From NCBI RefSeq assembly GCF_001570925.1, contig NZ_BCSP01000007.1, forward strand, positions 28,556 through 92,555: a DNA stretch of 64,000 nt, given 5' to 3'. The notes beneath the pieces are model-generated. The model was not told where the DNA came from. It did no database searches and was given only the letters and a program-made list of their open reading frames with translations. Source of the DNA: [Zimmermannella] bifida NBRC 103089. GTDB taxonomy: Bacteria; Actinomycetota; Actinomycetes; Actinomycetales; Microbacteriaceae. The translations under genes were made by a program, and so were the position numbers. Below, in pieces: positions 1 through 8,799 of the stretch (the stretch's first letter is position 1; every line of letters starts with the position of its first letter).

Positions 1-761
1 CGCGAACCCATACCGGCTCCGGCGGAACCCACCTGACCACCGGCCTGACGCGACATCGATTGACCCCAACCACGCAGGCGCGGCAGCAGGTACTCGAGCT
101 GTGCGAGTTCAACCTGGGCTTTACCCTCGCGGCTCTTCGCGTGCTGACTAAAGATGTCGAGGATGACGGCGGTGCGGTCGATGACCTTCACCTTGACACG
201 GTCTTCAAGTGCACGGCGCTGTGACGGCGCGAGCTCCGTGTCGGCGACAACCGTGTCAGCGCCGACTGCACGCACGATGTCGGCCAACTCTTCGACCTTG
301 CCTCGGCCGAGGTAGGTCGTCGCGTCCGGATGCGGTCGACGCTGCAGCACGCCATCGAGCACAACTGCACCAGCGGTTTCACAGAGCGCGGCCAGCTCGT
401 GCAGAGAGTTTTCGGCATCGGCGAGCGTACCTGCCGCATACACTCCGATCAGTACGGCGCGTTCCAGACGAACCTGGCGGTACTCAACTTCCGAGACGTC
501 TTCGAGCTCGGTGGATAGGCCATCAACGTGTTGCAGCGAGCGACGTTCCTCACGTTCGAGCTGCAGGCCGTCATGGTCAGAATCAGCGACGGTGGATTCA
601 TCCTGTAGCGCAGTTGCGCGGCCGTCGGTAAATCGCGTCGTCGCGGTGCGATTCGACGTGCCGCGGGAGAGGACTCGGTCGATGACCGCGTCGCGCTTTG
701 CCGCCTCGTCGGGAGCGCCGTCTTGGTTCGCGGTGTTGCCGCGTTCAACGTCTTGATGCAT
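1..761 (-). CDS. hflX: GTPase HflX, N-terminal part (runs off the window)
   Basis: HflX is a ribosome-associated GTPase that splits stalled or hibernating 70S ribosomes. Only about 253 N-terminal residues are present; the P-loop G domain lies outside the window. After an acidic, poorly conserved extension of about 95 residues, the HflX N-terminal domain starts near RAVLIGVYAAG (residues 101-111). It continues through the family segments TYLGRGKVEEL and LPRLRGWGQSMSRQ, the latter matching the canonical LPRLRG linker. The glycine-rich stretch right after it, at the window edge, is also typical of the family. I chose ATG at 761 because the reading frame is open from there. The gene is divergent from the methyltransferase at 800 with only 38 bp between them, so the promoters must overlap. 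Its place beside dapF, miaA, miaB and recX fits actinobacterial gene order. Confidence 0.9.
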   Translation of the reverse strand, partial: MHQDVERGNTANQDGAPDEAAKRDAVIDRVLSRGTSNRTATTRFTDGRATALQDESTVADSDHDGLQLEREERRSLQHVDGLSTELEDVSEVEYRQVRLERAVLIGVYAAGTLADAENSLHELAALCETAGAVVLDGVLQRRPHPDATTYLGRGKVEELADIVRAVGADTVVADTELAPSQRRALEDRVKVKVIDRTAVILDIFSQHAKSREGKAQVELAQLEYLLPRLRGWGQSMSRQAGGQVGSAGAGMGS

Positions 762-799
762 GTTCTGCACAAGAATACTTGCTGCGCTACGTTCATTAC

Positions 800-1408
800 A
801 TGACTGACCACTATTTTTCGGCCGAACCGGCAACTGCCGAGGACCGTCACACCATGCAGATCGAGCTTGCTGGACGGACTGTCGAGGTGGTGTCAGCTAA
901 CGGCGTCTTTTCTGCCGAGCGACTCGACAAGGCCACGCGCATTCTGCTCGATGCGGTACCGCTGCCACCCGCATCCGGAAACGCGCTCGATATTGGCTGT
1001 GGTTGGGGACCGATCGCGCTATCGCTCGCGCTGCACTCACCCGAACTCAAGGTCTGGGCCATCGACGTCAATGAGCGCGCCCTCGATCTCACACGTCGCA
1101 ACGCCGAATTGCTCGGGTGCAGCAACCTTGTAGCGGGCACCGCAGCGGTGGTTCCCGAAGAGGTGCGCTTCGATGTGATCTGGTCGAACCCACCGATTCG
1201 CATTGGCAAGGCTGAATTGGATGCGTTGCTCGCGACTTGGCTGCCGCGGCTGGCTCTCGGTGGTTCAGCGTGGATGGTTGTTGGCAAGAACCTTGGCGCA
1301 GATTCGCTCCAGCGGCGCTTGGCCGATTTGCTCGGCACGGATTTCTCGGTGCACCGACACAGCACATCGGGCGGATTCCGCATCCTGCGCGTGGATCGCG
1401 TGCAGTAG
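800..1408 (+). CDS. small class I SAM-dependent methyltransferase, RsmC-like (MTS family)
   Basis: This 202-residue protein is a Rossmann-fold methyltransferase of the MTS (PF05175) family. SAM motif I is ALDIGCGWG (residues 62-70), the acidic end of beta-2 is AIDVNERAL, and the catalytic/substrate motif is SNPPIRIGK (residues 129-137). NPP is the signature of N-methyltransferases acting on exocyclic amines, and NPPIRIGK is typical of the RsmC-like 16S rRNA guanine-N2 group. It lacks the N-terminal duplicated domain of E. coli RsmC, as is usual in actinobacteria. An upstream in-frame start at 698 would overlap hflX; ATG at 800 begins a family-like MTDHYFS N-terminus and is preferred. The rRNA substrate is inferred from the family. 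Confidence 0.88.
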   Translation: MTDHYFSAEPATAEDRHTMQIELAGRTVEVVSANGVFSAERLDKATRILLDAVPLPPASGNALDIGCGWGPIALSLALHSPELKVWAIDVNERALDLTRRNAELLGCSNLVAGTAAVVPEEVRFDVIWSNPPIRIGKAELDALLATWLPRLALGGSAWMVVGKNLGADSLQRRLADLLGTDFSVHRHSTSGGFRILRVDRVQ

Positions 1409-1632
1409 CGCAGCATGACTCGCACGCTGCTGCTTGAGCGGTGACCGCGGTAGTCACCCTGCCTGATGCGGCCCGCGGCGTCGAGTGGGCGACATCTCGC
1501 GAGCACTTGGGATTTGCAACTGAATTCGATACTGTACCGTCCAGACTGTTAGGCCTGGCGGTTGCGTTCGTGGCACCGTAACGCCGCCCGGCAGCGCCAC
1601 AATTGTGATCGAAGCCACGTCAAAGGAGACCC

Positions 1633-2013
1633 GTGTTCGAGCATCCTTCGGTCCCCGCTATTCAGGGCACCACCGCAACTACCCACCACAAGGCGGCCGA
1701 CCTACCTGTCCCGCGTGAACTCGTACCTTCCGAACATGCGCCAAGCGACGGCTGCGAAGCCGGCGTCACCGAGCTGGGTGAATTTGCCGGTTGCGAATAC
1801 GGCATCTGGGAGATGTCGACCGGTGTCATGCACGACACCGAAGCCGAAGAACTTTTCGTCGTACTCGAGGGCAGTGCCACGGTCGAGTTTCTCGAACCGC
1901 GTTCGGCGTCGATCGAGATCGCCCCGGGAAGCGTCGTCACCTTTGCGGCCGGCACGAAGACGCGTTGGACCGTTCACAGTGAGCGTCTACGCAAGGTGTA
2001 CCTGGCGCCATAG
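1633..2013 (+). CDS. cupin-domain protein (DUF861-like)
   Basis: A 126-residue single-domain cupin. It starts at GTG, with AAAGGAGA a few bases upstream. The N-terminal 45 residues look like a linker. The cupin barrel covers about residues 55-125, with the segment EAEELFVVLEGSATVEF and the second motif APGSVVTFAAGTKTRW, as in the (S)-ureidoglycine aminohydrolase-like / DUF861 group. The classical metal-binding histidines of motif 1 are mostly replaced (HDTEAEE), so catalysis is uncertain and a binding or stabilising role is possible. It stands alone, convergent with the dapF homologue (53 bp between the stops), and has no informative neighbour. Substrate unknown. Confidence 0.8.
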   Translation: MFEHPSVPAIQGTTATTHHKAADLPVPRELVPSEHAPSDGCEAGVTELGEFAGCEYGIWEMSTGVMHDTEAEELFVVLEGSATVEFLEPRSASIEIAPGSVVTFAAGTKTRWTVHSERLRKVYLAP

Positions 2014-2066
2014 CGTGAAGCTCGCGGCGCGGCGCGTTCCTCAGCCCAGCCAGCATGTCCAGCTGG

Positions 2067-2966
2067 CTATCGCGGTTCACCCTGTGGCAGGGTAACCCGC
2101 GTATCGAATACGCGTTCTGCGCGACCGGCGAGCCCGAGGTGCTCGCCTTCTTCGGTCGGAAACATCCGCACCTGCAGTGGTCCGCCGTCGGTAGTGACTC
2201 GCCAATGGTTGGGGGCACGATTGCCGGCATCACTACCGGCCCAGTACCGAACGGCGAGCGCGGTTGCGGCAGCCGCGGTACCGCCCGCATCCGTGCCGCC
2301 TGAAACGGGCTGCCATGCCCGCATGCGCAACCAGCCGACGCTATCGCGCACGAGTGGCTCGTCGGGCACCACATAGGCGATCGTGGGGAGGTCGACAGGT
2401 TCAGGTTCGATCGTTGGCGCAGTATCGATGTGCACGGCGGCCAGTTCGTCGGCGTGTGCGAGCGCAATCACGATGACGCGGCTGCCCGCAAGTTCGATCT
2501 CGAGTCCGGGCCGCGGGATCTCGAGACCCGGAACCAACACGGTTGGTTCGTTCTGAATGAGCCGCCAACGCCCGAGGTCGAGTTGGAAACCGCCGCTGCC
2601 ATTTGGTTGCACATCGTGGATGCCATTCACGGTGAGGATTGGCAGGGTTTCGGCCGGTGCGAGCTCTACGTGACCTTCGTCGATGAGGATGCGCGCGGCG
2701 GCGCGCAGTTCGTCGCCGTTAACGGGTTGCGGTGACCCGTCGAGGCGATATGCCTGAAGCTGCCAGTGCACCTGCTCAGCGGTGTGTTCGGGCGCGGTTG
2801 TTGGTGTGAGTTGCACGAAACCGCTGGCACCGATGCCGGTGCGGCGGTGGCACCACTGCGCCACTGTCTCGGGAGCACAAATTGCCGCGTCCTCGTCTTT
2901 GGCGACGTGCACCAAGTAGTCGGCACCGTTTGCGTGAACTTTGTGCAGCAGGATGGATTCGGTCAT
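2067..2966 (-). CDS. dapF: diaminopimelate epimerase homologue lacking both catalytic cysteines
   Basis: DapF converts LL- to meso-diaminopimelate with two cysteines acting as acid and base. The 299-residue length, the gene order miaA-dapF-hflX and segments such as HRRTGIGASGFVQL (for CxRxxGIGADG) place it in the family. The key residues are gone, however. The N-terminal GNDF is GADY (residues 14-17). The first site MCGNG(A)R reads PVNGDELR, with Val about position 82 where Cys is expected. The second site ERGVGxTxxCGTG reads QPVSGGTDAGGTA, with Gly at about 228 for Cys and Gln-Pro for Glu-Arg. The frame is open and codon use looks normal, so this is divergence rather than a broken gene. A GGGAG sequence precedes the ATG. 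I infer it is not a normal epimerase; what it does instead is unknown. Confidence 0.8.
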   Translation of the reverse strand: MTESILLHKVHANGADYLVHVAKDEDAAICAPETVAQWCHRRTGIGASGFVQLTPTTAPEHTAEQVHWQLQAYRLDGSPQPVNGDELRAAARILIDEGHVELAPAETLPILTVNGIHDVQPNGSGGFQLDLGRWRLIQNEPTVLVPGLEIPRPGLEIELAGSRVIVIALAHADELAAVHIDTAPTIEPEPVDLPTIAYVVPDEPLVRDSVGWLRMRAWQPVSGGTDAGGTAAAATALAVRYWAGSDAGNRAPNHWRVTTDGGPLQVRMFPTEEGEHLGLAGRAERVFDTRVTLPQGEPR

Positions 2967-3064
2967 GTTGCGTTGCGCTCCCCTGTTGTCGTGCGTTGAA
3001 GTCTGTTGTGGCTAGGCGTTCGCACCGAGGCTGGTTCGGGGTAGCGCCGAGCAAACGGTGGCGG

Positions 3065-4072
3065 CTATGCCGTGCCTTCTCGGTTGAGGAATCCGGCTGC
3101 TTCGAGAACGGTTTGCGCCGCCCACGGATCGTCGGCTCGTAGCCTCAGCGCGGTGTCATAGCGACGGAACCACGACACCTGACGCCGCGCGTATTTGCGG
3201 GTGAGTTGTTGTGCACGCGCAATGGCTTCGTCCTGGTCGATTTCGCCGCGCAGCTGATCGGCAGCTTGCGCGTATCCGATGGCTTTGCCCGCCGTCGACT
3301 CGTAGACGAGTCCGGCTTCGAGGAGTGCGGCGGTTTCTTCTACGATGCCGTCACGCCACATGTCTTCAACCCGGGCGTCGAGCCGGGAAACGAGTTCGGG
3401 GCGTGGGACTTCGGCGAGCACCATTGTGGTTGGACGCCACCAACGCTGCTGTTCGGGGAGCTGCGACGAGAACGGTTCACCGGTTACTGCAATTGCTTCG
3501 AGCGCTCGTACGATGCGTCGGCCGTTGGCCGGGTCGATGTTGGTTGCAGCTTTCGGATCCACCGCTTCAAGTTCGCGATAGAGCGTCCCCGGGCCTTCAT
3601 CGATGAGGCGTTGTTCGAGCGCGGCGCGCACCTCGGGGTCGCGGCCAGGGAAGCTGAGGTCAAACACGACCGAGGCAATGTACAGACCTGACCCGCCAAT
3701 AAGGATAGGGACCGCATCCCGTTCGAGGATCTCGGTAATTACTTGCCGGGCGCGCTCTTGGTACCAGGCAACGGTCGCGTTTTCGGTCACGTCAAGCTCG
3801 TCAAAGCAGTGGTGTGGAATACCGCGCCGCTGGATCGGTGGCAGTTTCGCGGTACCGATATCCATGCCGCGGTACAGCTGCATGGCATCAGCGTTCACGA
3901 TCTCGGCACGAACGCCGTGCCGGCCGAGTAGTTCGGCAACATCGAGTGAGAGACCGGTCTTGCCGGTTCCCGTGGCCCCGCCAATAACGATCAATTGCGA
4001 GCGTGTTGCTGCCGGTTCGGTACCCGACCCGTCGAGTGCGGGTGCGGCGCCGTTGATCAACTCGCTCACCAT
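3065..4072 (-). CDS. miaA: tRNA dimethylallyltransferase
   Basis: MiaA transfers an isopentenyl (dimethylallyl) group from DMAPP to N6 of A37 in tRNAs reading UNN codons; MiaB then methylthiolates the product. The 335-residue protein has the P-loop GATGTGKT (residues 32-39), the substrate segment VNADAMQLYRGMDIGTAK and the GGSGLYIASV segment of the tRNA-binding core. The C-terminal QLTRKYARRQVSWFRR is the typical end of the family. A 24-residue N-terminal extension precedes the nucleotide-binding fold. It lies 9 bp downstream of miaB on the same strand, so the two consecutive steps of ms2i6A37 synthesis are almost certainly cotranscribed. Confidence 0.95.
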   Translation of the reverse strand: MVSELINGAAPALDGSGTEPAATRSQLIVIGGATGTGKTGLSLDVAELLGRHGVRAEIVNADAMQLYRGMDIGTAKLPPIQRRGIPHHCFDELDVTENATVAWYQERARQVITEILERDAVPILIGGSGLYIASVVFDLSFPGRDPEVRAALEQRLIDEGPGTLYRELEAVDPKAATNIDPANGRRIVRALEAIAVTGEPFSSQLPEQQRWWRPTTMVLAEVPRPELVSRLDARVEDMWRDGIVEETAALLEAGLVYESTAGKAIGYAQAADQLRGEIDQDEAIARAQQLTRKYARRQVSWFRRYDTALRLRADDPWAAQTVLEAAGFLNREGTA

Positions 4073-4081
4073 GCGGGTTCG

Positions 4082-5650
4082 CTAGTTATTCGTTCCGTTG
4101 GATGCGGTGCCGGCGCTGCTGGGTGCGCCGATACGAAGCGTCGGCAGACCGAGGTTGACGGCGCCTGCTGCGGCGTCATTGGTGCCAGTGCCGCAGGATG
4201 CGGCTTGGGCCGCGTCCCATGCGTCACCGGCACGCGTACGGCGGATGCGGAGCGGTACTGATGCCGGTGCGTCGGCTACGAGATAGCTCGGGGCACCGCG
4301 GGTAATTTCGACGGTGACTACGTCGCCCGGTCGTGGCAGTTCACCCGTTTCTGGCGCGGAGAAGTGCACCAGGCGGCCGTCTTCGGATCGCCCGGTGAGA
4401 CGGTGCGTTTCGCCGTCTTTCTTGCCCTCGTCAACCGAGACGAGTACCTGCTGCGTCGTGCCGACGAGCTTCTCGTTCTCTTCGAGCGAGATGCGGTGCT
4501 GTAGCGCAATCAGGCGCTCGAACCGTTCCTGCACGACTTCCTTTGGCACCTGGTTGGGCATGGTTGCCGCCGGGGTGCCTTCGCGAATCGAGTATTGGAA
4601 GGTAAAGGCGCTCGAGAATCGCGCCTGTTCGACAACACGCATGGTGTCCTCGAAGTCTTCGTCGGTCTCGCCGGGGAAGCCGACGATGATGTCCGTCGTG
4701 ATTGCCGCGTGCGGGATGCGTTCGCGCACGCGGTCGAGAATGCCGAGGAATTTGCTGGAGCGGTACGAACGACGCATTTCCTTGAGGATGCGGTCGGAGC
4801 CCGATTGCAGCGGCATGTGCAGCTGTGGCATAACGTTGTGCGTTTCTGCCATGGCGTCGATGACGTCGTCGGTGAAGGCTGCCGGGTGCGGGCTGGTGAA
4901 GCGCACGCGTTCGAGTCCTTCAATGTCGCCGCAGGCACGCAGCAGTTTCGAGAACGCCTGGCGGTCACGGAACTCGACGCCGTACGAGTTCACGTTCTGG
5001 CCGAGCAGTGTGACTTCGATGGCGCCCTGGTCGACGATGGCCTTGACCTCGCTCAGGATGTCGCCGGGGCGACGGTCCTTTTCTTTGCCGCGCAGGGCCG
5101 GAACGATACAGAACGTGCAGGTGTTGTTGCATCCAACCGAAATCGAGACCCAGCCCGAATAGGTGGAGTCGCGCTTGGTCGGCAGGGTCGAGGGGAAGGT
5201 CTCGAGCGATTCGAGCAGTTCGACCTGCGCTTCTTCGTTGTGTCGGGCACGTTCGAGCAGCACCGGCAGCGAACCCATGTTGTGGGTACCAAAGACCACA
5301 TCGACTTGAGGAGCGCGTTCGACGATCTGTTGCTGTTCCATCTGCGCCAGGCAGCCACCGACGGCGATCTGCATGCCGGGATGCTCGCGTTTGCGGCTCG
5401 CGAGCTGGCCAAGGTTTCCGTAGAGCTTGTTGGCAGCGTTCTCTCGAACGGCGCAGGTGTTGATGACGATGACGTCGGCGTCTTCGGTGTCGGACTCGGC
5501 GTAGCCGGCTGCGAGTAGCGAGCCGGTGATGCGTTCGGAGTCGTGCACGTTCATCTGGCAGCCGAGCGTGCGCACGTAGAACGTACGCGCACTGCCGTCG
5601 ATGTTTCGTGATGCGGGCGAAGGCGCAATAGTGGTCGCTGTCTCAGTCAT
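4082..5650 (-). CDS. miaB: tRNA-2-methylthio-N6-dimethylallyladenosine synthase
   Basis: A radical-SAM methylthiotransferase acting on i6A37 in tRNA. The N-terminal UPF0004 domain carries the three auxiliary-cluster cysteines: C31 in [15 protein letters not shown]66 in [10 protein letters not shown] and C100 in VGGCLAQ. The radical-SAM cluster motif is CNNTCTFC (C174, C178, C181). The central TIM-barrel continues through [12 protein letters not shown] and [19 protein letters not shown] domain follows at roughly residues 385-455. The protein is 522 residues, longer than most MiaB proteins (about 440-500), because of a low-complexity C-terminal tail rich in Ala, Gly and Thr after the TRAM domain. 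It is upstream of miaA in the same operon. Confidence 0.95.
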   Translation of the reverse strand: MTETATTIAPSPASRNIDGSARTFYVRTLGCQMNVHDSERITGSLLAAGYAESDTEDADVIVINTCAVRENAANKLYGNLGQLASRKREHPGMQIAVGGCLAQMEQQQIVERAPQVDVVFGTHNMGSLPVLLERARHNEEAQVELLESLETFPSTLPTKRDSTYSGWVSISVGCNNTCTFCIVPALRGKEKDRRPGDILSEVKAIVDQGAIEVTLLGQNVNSYGVEFRDRQAFSKLLRACGDIEGLERVRFTSPHPAAFTDDVIDAMAETHNVMPQLHMPLQSGSDRILKEMRRSYRSSKFLGILDRVRERIPHAAITTDIIVGFPGETDEDFEDTMRVVEQARFSSAFTFQYSIREGTPAATMPNQVPKEVVQERFERLIALQHRISLEENEKLVGTTQQVLVSVDEGKKDGETHRLTGRSEDGRLVHFSAPETGELPRPGDVVTVEITRGAPSYLVADAPASVPLRIRRTRAGDAWDAAQAASCGTGTNDAAAGAVNLGLPTLRIGAPSSAGTASNGTNN

Positions 5651-5756
5651 AACCAGTCGATTCTACGTTCGTTCTGTGTTTCCTGGCACCCCGGGTTTCC
5701 GGAGGTGATCGGGGCGACGCGGCCGAGCCACCTCTGGCGTGCCGATATCTGGATGC

Positions 5757-7037
5757 CTATCGGAAGCGCGGCCCGCCACCCGGGCTGCCGTTTGGTCGAT
5801 TGCCCGACTTTCCGAACCCGCCACTCGGCCTGCCGCCACGATTCCCGAGCGCTTCGTTGACAACGCGGCCAACGAGTTCGCCGCTGAACCCGCGGCGAGC
5901 AAGGAAGCTGTAGAGGCGACGTGTTGCCGCTTCGGGCTCCACACCTCGCAATCTGGATGCGCGGGCAAGCGCGATCTCGAGCGCTTGGTCGTACTCGGCG
6001 TCGCGGTCAAACTCGCCCAGCGCGTCGTCGATCACAACATCATCTAGCCCGCGTTTACGCAGCTCTCGTTCCATTCCCGTGCGGCCAAGACCTTTACGAG
6101 ACAGGGCGCCGGATACGAGTTGCTCCGCAAGCCGACTGTCGTCGATATACCCGCGCGCACAGAACTCATCGAGCAACTGCATCCGCTCGGTGTCGTCGAG
6201 CTCGGTGTCTCGACGGAGCATGTCGGAACACTCGCTCAGTGACTTGTCACTTCGTGCGAGCGCTTTCGTTAGCAAACGTTTGGCATCGTCAATTTGCGCT
6301 TGCAGGTCATCGGATGCATTCGGCTCGTCTATTCCCGCGGGTTCGAATTCGACGGGGTGTGAACGATCTGCACCGATAGCAACGACGTTATTCGGTGATG
6401 CAACTGAATCGAGTTGAGTCACGGACGATTTACGCGGGGTGGCAGGCGGTTTCGTGGTTCGGTTTCGCGAGGTCGCATCATCGATTTGCGTTGACCGTGC
6501 ACCAGGGAATCGAATGACGTTGGTGGTCGGTGTTGGCTCGCTTGCCTCAGCCGTGCCTGACTCGACTTCGGCGATCTTTGCGCGCAGGCGTGCGAGCGCA
6601 TCCTGCTGTTGCTCACCGCTGGGTTGCTGCACCTCGTCAGGCGTTCCGCCCAGTTCGGTCCAATCTCCGGCTACGTCGGTTTCCGAGGGTTCTAACCGCC
6701 GTTGCGCCGACGCTTCGGGGTCCGCTTCCGCAACCTCGTTGTTGGCTCCCAGCACTACATCGAGCTGTGCATCGTTGGCTGCTTCGCTGCCTGCTCCAGG
6801 CCCGGAAGTGCCCCAACTCCCCCAGCGGGCGTCGTCGTCAACGTCGTTTACCGATGCGTTTGAAGATGCCTGGGAGGTGTCTGCCGACTCGTCAACGGAT
6901 GCTTCACCGTCTTGGTTTCGCGCGGGAAACGCAAGCACGCGACCGAGCTTTGGCGTTTCGTTCGTACCATCGTTGCTGTGCATCATCGCCCCTCTATCGT
7001 TATCGCCAGATGTGTGACTACTGCTTGGTTTGCCCAT
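5757..7037 (-). CDS. recX: recombination regulator RecX with a long disordered N-terminal extension
   Basis: RecX binds RecA filaments and limits their activity. The RecX three-helix repeats occupy about residues 232-395, including DDAKRLLTKALARSDKSLSE, LLDEFCARGYIDDSRLAEQL and RLYSFLARRGFSGELVGRVV. Most RecX proteins are 150-270 residues; this one has about 225 residues of acidic, Ser/Thr/Ala-rich, apparently disordered sequence in front. It also has a short Gly/Pro/Arg-rich tail ending GGGPRFR. The start is uncertain: the longest frame begins at 7037, but paired ATGs at 6986 and 6983 have AGAGGGG just upstream and are credible. It follows recA by 95 bp with a hairpin between them, so recX probably receives readthrough from the recA promoter. 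Confidence 0.88.
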   Translation of the reverse strand: MGKPSSSHTSGDNDRGAMMHSNDGTNETPKLGRVLAFPARNQDGEASVDESADTSQASSNASVNDVDDDARWGSWGTSGPGAGSEAANDAQLDVVLGANNEVAEADPEASAQRRLEPSETDVAGDWTELGGTPDEVQQPSGEQQQDALARLRAKIAEVESGTAEASEPTPTTNVIRFPGARSTQIDDATSRNRTTKPPATPRKSSVTQLDSVASPNNVVAIGADRSHPVEFEPAGIDEPNASDDLQAQIDDAKRLLTKALARSDKSLSECSDMLRRDTELDDTERMQLLDEFCARGYIDDSRLAEQLVSGALSRKGLGRTGMERELRKRGLDDVVIDDALGEFDRDAEYDQALEIALARASRLRGVEPEAATRRLYSFLARRGFSGELVGRVVNEALGNRGGRPSGGFGKSGNRPNGSPGGGPRFR

Positions 7038-7092
7038 TCACACCAGGTAACCGGCGCGATGGCAGATTCGTAGTCAATACCTATGAAGCAGC

Positions 7093-7122
7093 GCGGGCCC
7101 ACCGGTATTCCGGTAGGCCCGC
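7093..7122 (-). terminator. hairpin between recA and recX (terminator or attenuator)
   Basis: Arms GCGGGCC-C-ACCGG and CCGGT-A-GGCCCGC form a 13-step stem with one C/A mismatch around a TATT loop, starting about ten bases after the recA stop on the minus strand. No T-run follows, so it may only partly terminate and thereby lower recX expression relative to recA. Confidence 0.6.
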
Positions 7123-7132
7123 ACCACACCGG

Positions 7133-8197
7133 CTAGGCGATGCGTTCGATGACTTCGCCAGTCTCTTCGTCGACAATCGGTTCGAGTTCCGCGTTTGGGT
7201 CCTCGCGAATGCCGAGCTTGATCAGGATCTTGTTCTCGATCTCGTTCGCAATGTCGGCGTTCTCGATCAGGTACCGGCGTGCGTTCTCCTTGCCCTGCCC
7301 GAGCTGGTCGCCTTCGTAGGTGTACCAGGAACCCGACTTCTTAACGAAACCGTGGTCGACACCAAAATCGATCAGCGAGCCCTCACGCGAAATACCGTGA
7401 CCGAACAGGATGTCGAACTCGGCCTGCTTGAACGGTGGTGCCATCTTGTTCTTAACGACCTTGACACGCGTACGGTTACCGACAGCGTCGCCGCCGTCCT
7501 TCAGCGTTTCAATGCGTCGAATGTCGAGGCGCACCGAAGCGTAGAACTTCAGCGCCTTACCACCCGAGGTGGTTTCCGGTGAGCCAAAGAACACACCGAC
7601 CTTTTCGCGCAGCTGGTTAATGAAGATTGCCGTGGTCTTGGTCTGGTTGAGCCCACCGGTCAGCTTTCGCAGTGCCTGCGACATGAGGCGTGCCTGCAAA
7701 CCAACGTGCGCATCGCCCATCTCACCTTCGATTTCGGCGCGCGGCACCAGCGCCGCTACCGAGTCGACGACAACCAGGTCGACAGCACCGGAACGAACGA
7801 GCATGTCGGTAATCTCGAGTGCCTGCTCACCAGTGTCTGGCTGCGAAACGAGCAGCTGGTCGATGTCGACACCGAGCTTGCGTGCGTATTCCGGGTCAAG
7901 TGCGTGTTCCGCGTCAATGAACGCTGCAATACCGCCATTGCGCTGGACATTTGCGATTGCGTGCAGCGCAACCGTCGTCTTACCCGACGATTCTGGTCCG
8001 TAAATCTCAACGATTCGTCCGCGTGGCAAACCACCGGTGCCGAGCGCCACATCAAGCGCAACTGAGCCGGTTGGGATGATTTCTACCGGGGCACGCTCAC
8101 CGGAGCCCAGGCGCATGACCGAGCCCTTGCCGAAGTGACGGTCAATAGCAGAGAGTGCAGTTTCGAGGGCTTTCTCGCGGTCTTTTGGTGCTGGCAT
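7133..8197 (-). CDS. recA: recombinase RecA
   Basis: RecA forms the ATP-dependent strand-exchange filament on single-stranded DNA and triggers LexA self-cleavage. The 354-residue protein has Walker A GPESSGKT (residues 67-74), the conserved [13 protein letters not shown] and [20 protein letters not shown] (Walker B), the L2-loop region [19 protein letters not shown] and the usual acidic C-terminus. I chose the ATG at 8197 over the longer frame to 8260, because AAGGAG lies 7-8 bases upstream and [12 protein letters not shown] matches the family N-terminus. Regulation: a perfect actinobacterial SOS box lies at 8393-8410, about 195 bp upstream, in the space between DUF3046 and recA. Confidence 0.98.
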   Translation of the reverse strand: MPAPKDREKALETALSAIDRHFGKGSVMRLGSGERAPVEIIPTGSVALDVALGTGGLPRGRIVEIYGPESSGKTTVALHAIANVQRNGGIAAFIDAEHALDPEYARKLGVDIDQLLVSQPDTGEQALEITDMLVRSGAVDLVVVDSVAALVPRAEIEGEMGDAHVGLQARLMSQALRKLTGGLNQTKTTAIFINQLREKVGVFFGSPETTSGGKALKFYASVRLDIRRIETLKDGGDAVGNRTRVKVVKNKMAPPFKQAEFDILFGHGISREGSLIDFGVDHGFVKKSGSWYTYEGDQLGQGKENARRYLIENADIANEIENKILIKLGIREDPNAELEPIVDEETGEVIERIA

Positions 8198-8343
8198 TGG
8201 GTGCTCCTTAAATGCGGTGATCGTTGTGCCCATAGGCTGTTTCGCGCTGATGTAGAGCACGCAAACAGGGCGTGTGATCGTGTGGTGAATTGGTTAGCTT
8301 GAGCGTACGAGCAGCCACCGACATCAGTCGGGTTGAACTCGTT

Positions 8344-8370
8344 CGCTGTGGATAACTCACTTTCCACAGG
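8344..8370. repeat. DnaA-box-containing inverted repeat, copy 1
   Basis: CGCTGTGGATAACTC, then CTGTGGA/TCCACAG arms around a 10-nt spacer. The left arm contains the perfect DnaA box TGTGGATAA (complement of TTATCCACA) at 8347-8355. It sits in the recA leader. A near-identical element is at 36517-36544. Confidence 0.6.
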
Positions 8371-8392
8371 ACCAGGATCAAACCTAGCCCAA

Positions 8393-8410
8393 TTCGAACA
8401 CTCGTTCGAA
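8393..8410 (-). promoter_or_regulatory. SOS (LexA) box upstream of recA
   Basis: TTCGAACACTCGTTCGAA contains TCGAAC-N4-GTTCGA, the consensus LexA operator of actinobacteria, as an uninterrupted palindrome around a 4-nt centre. It lies between DUF3046 and recA, pointing to SOS induction of recA and, by readthrough, recX. Confidence 0.9.
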
Positions 8411-8430
8411 TCACACTCGGCGTGTCTTGA

Positions 8431-8655
8431 TTACATTTTCGGATCAAGACGGCCAACGCCGTGACGGCGCGAGGCCGGGACCTGCATGGCGACACACAGC
8501 GCCAACCAAACGTCGCGTGCATCCACGCCGGCTGCCAGCGCATCGGCAGCGGTGCGCTCCCCCAACTCGCTGATCACGAGATCACGCACGATCGAGGCCC
8601 CGTACACGGCGCCGAATTCGTCAGCTACGGCTCGGTGAAATTCGCTCAGTCGCAC
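8431..8655 (-). CDS. DUF3046 family protein
   Basis: A 74-residue protein of a family found almost only in actinobacteria and nearly always next to recA. It begins RLSEFHRAVADEFGAVYG and contains ISELGERTAADALAAGVDARDVWLALC, the conserved body of the family. It ends in basic RRHGVGRLDPKM. I chose the GTG at 8655 over an upstream in-frame ATG at 8703, because AAAGGA sits 7 bases before it and the family begins (M/V)RLSEF. The molecular function is unknown. The conserved position between clgR and recA suggests a link to DNA-damage or stress control. Confidence 0.88.
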   Translation of the reverse strand: MRLSEFHRAVADEFGAVYGASIVRDLVISELGERTAADALAAGVDARDVWLALCVAMQVPASRRHGVGRLDPKM

Positions 8656-8732
8656 GGTGGTTCCTTTTGCAAGAGTGGCCGCGATGAAGAACACCGTCAC
8701 CACGGGTGTGGATGCACCAGGTTAGCAGCACG

Positions 8733-8761
8733 AAAAACGCGCCCCGTGTTCGGGACGCGTT
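8733..8761 (-). terminator. intrinsic terminator after clgR
   Basis: On the minus strand a stem of AACGCG-x-CCCG against CGGG-x-CGCGTT with a four-base loop is followed by TTTTT (8733-8737). It lies about 40 bp past the clgR stop and ends that unit before DUF3046. Confidence 0.75.
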
Positions 8762-8799
8762 CGTCGTACATGCGGCGATAGCCCGCACGGGCTTGTGCA

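Noticed and set aside
2067..2966. Frameshift as the cause of missing DapF cysteines
   Set aside because: Both changed sites are in one continuous frame with matching family segments on both sides, so point divergence is the better explanation.
8393..8410. tRNA T-arm (GTTCGAATC) near recA
   Set aside because: The sequence is part of a symmetric SOS box; no cloverleaf can be drawn around it.
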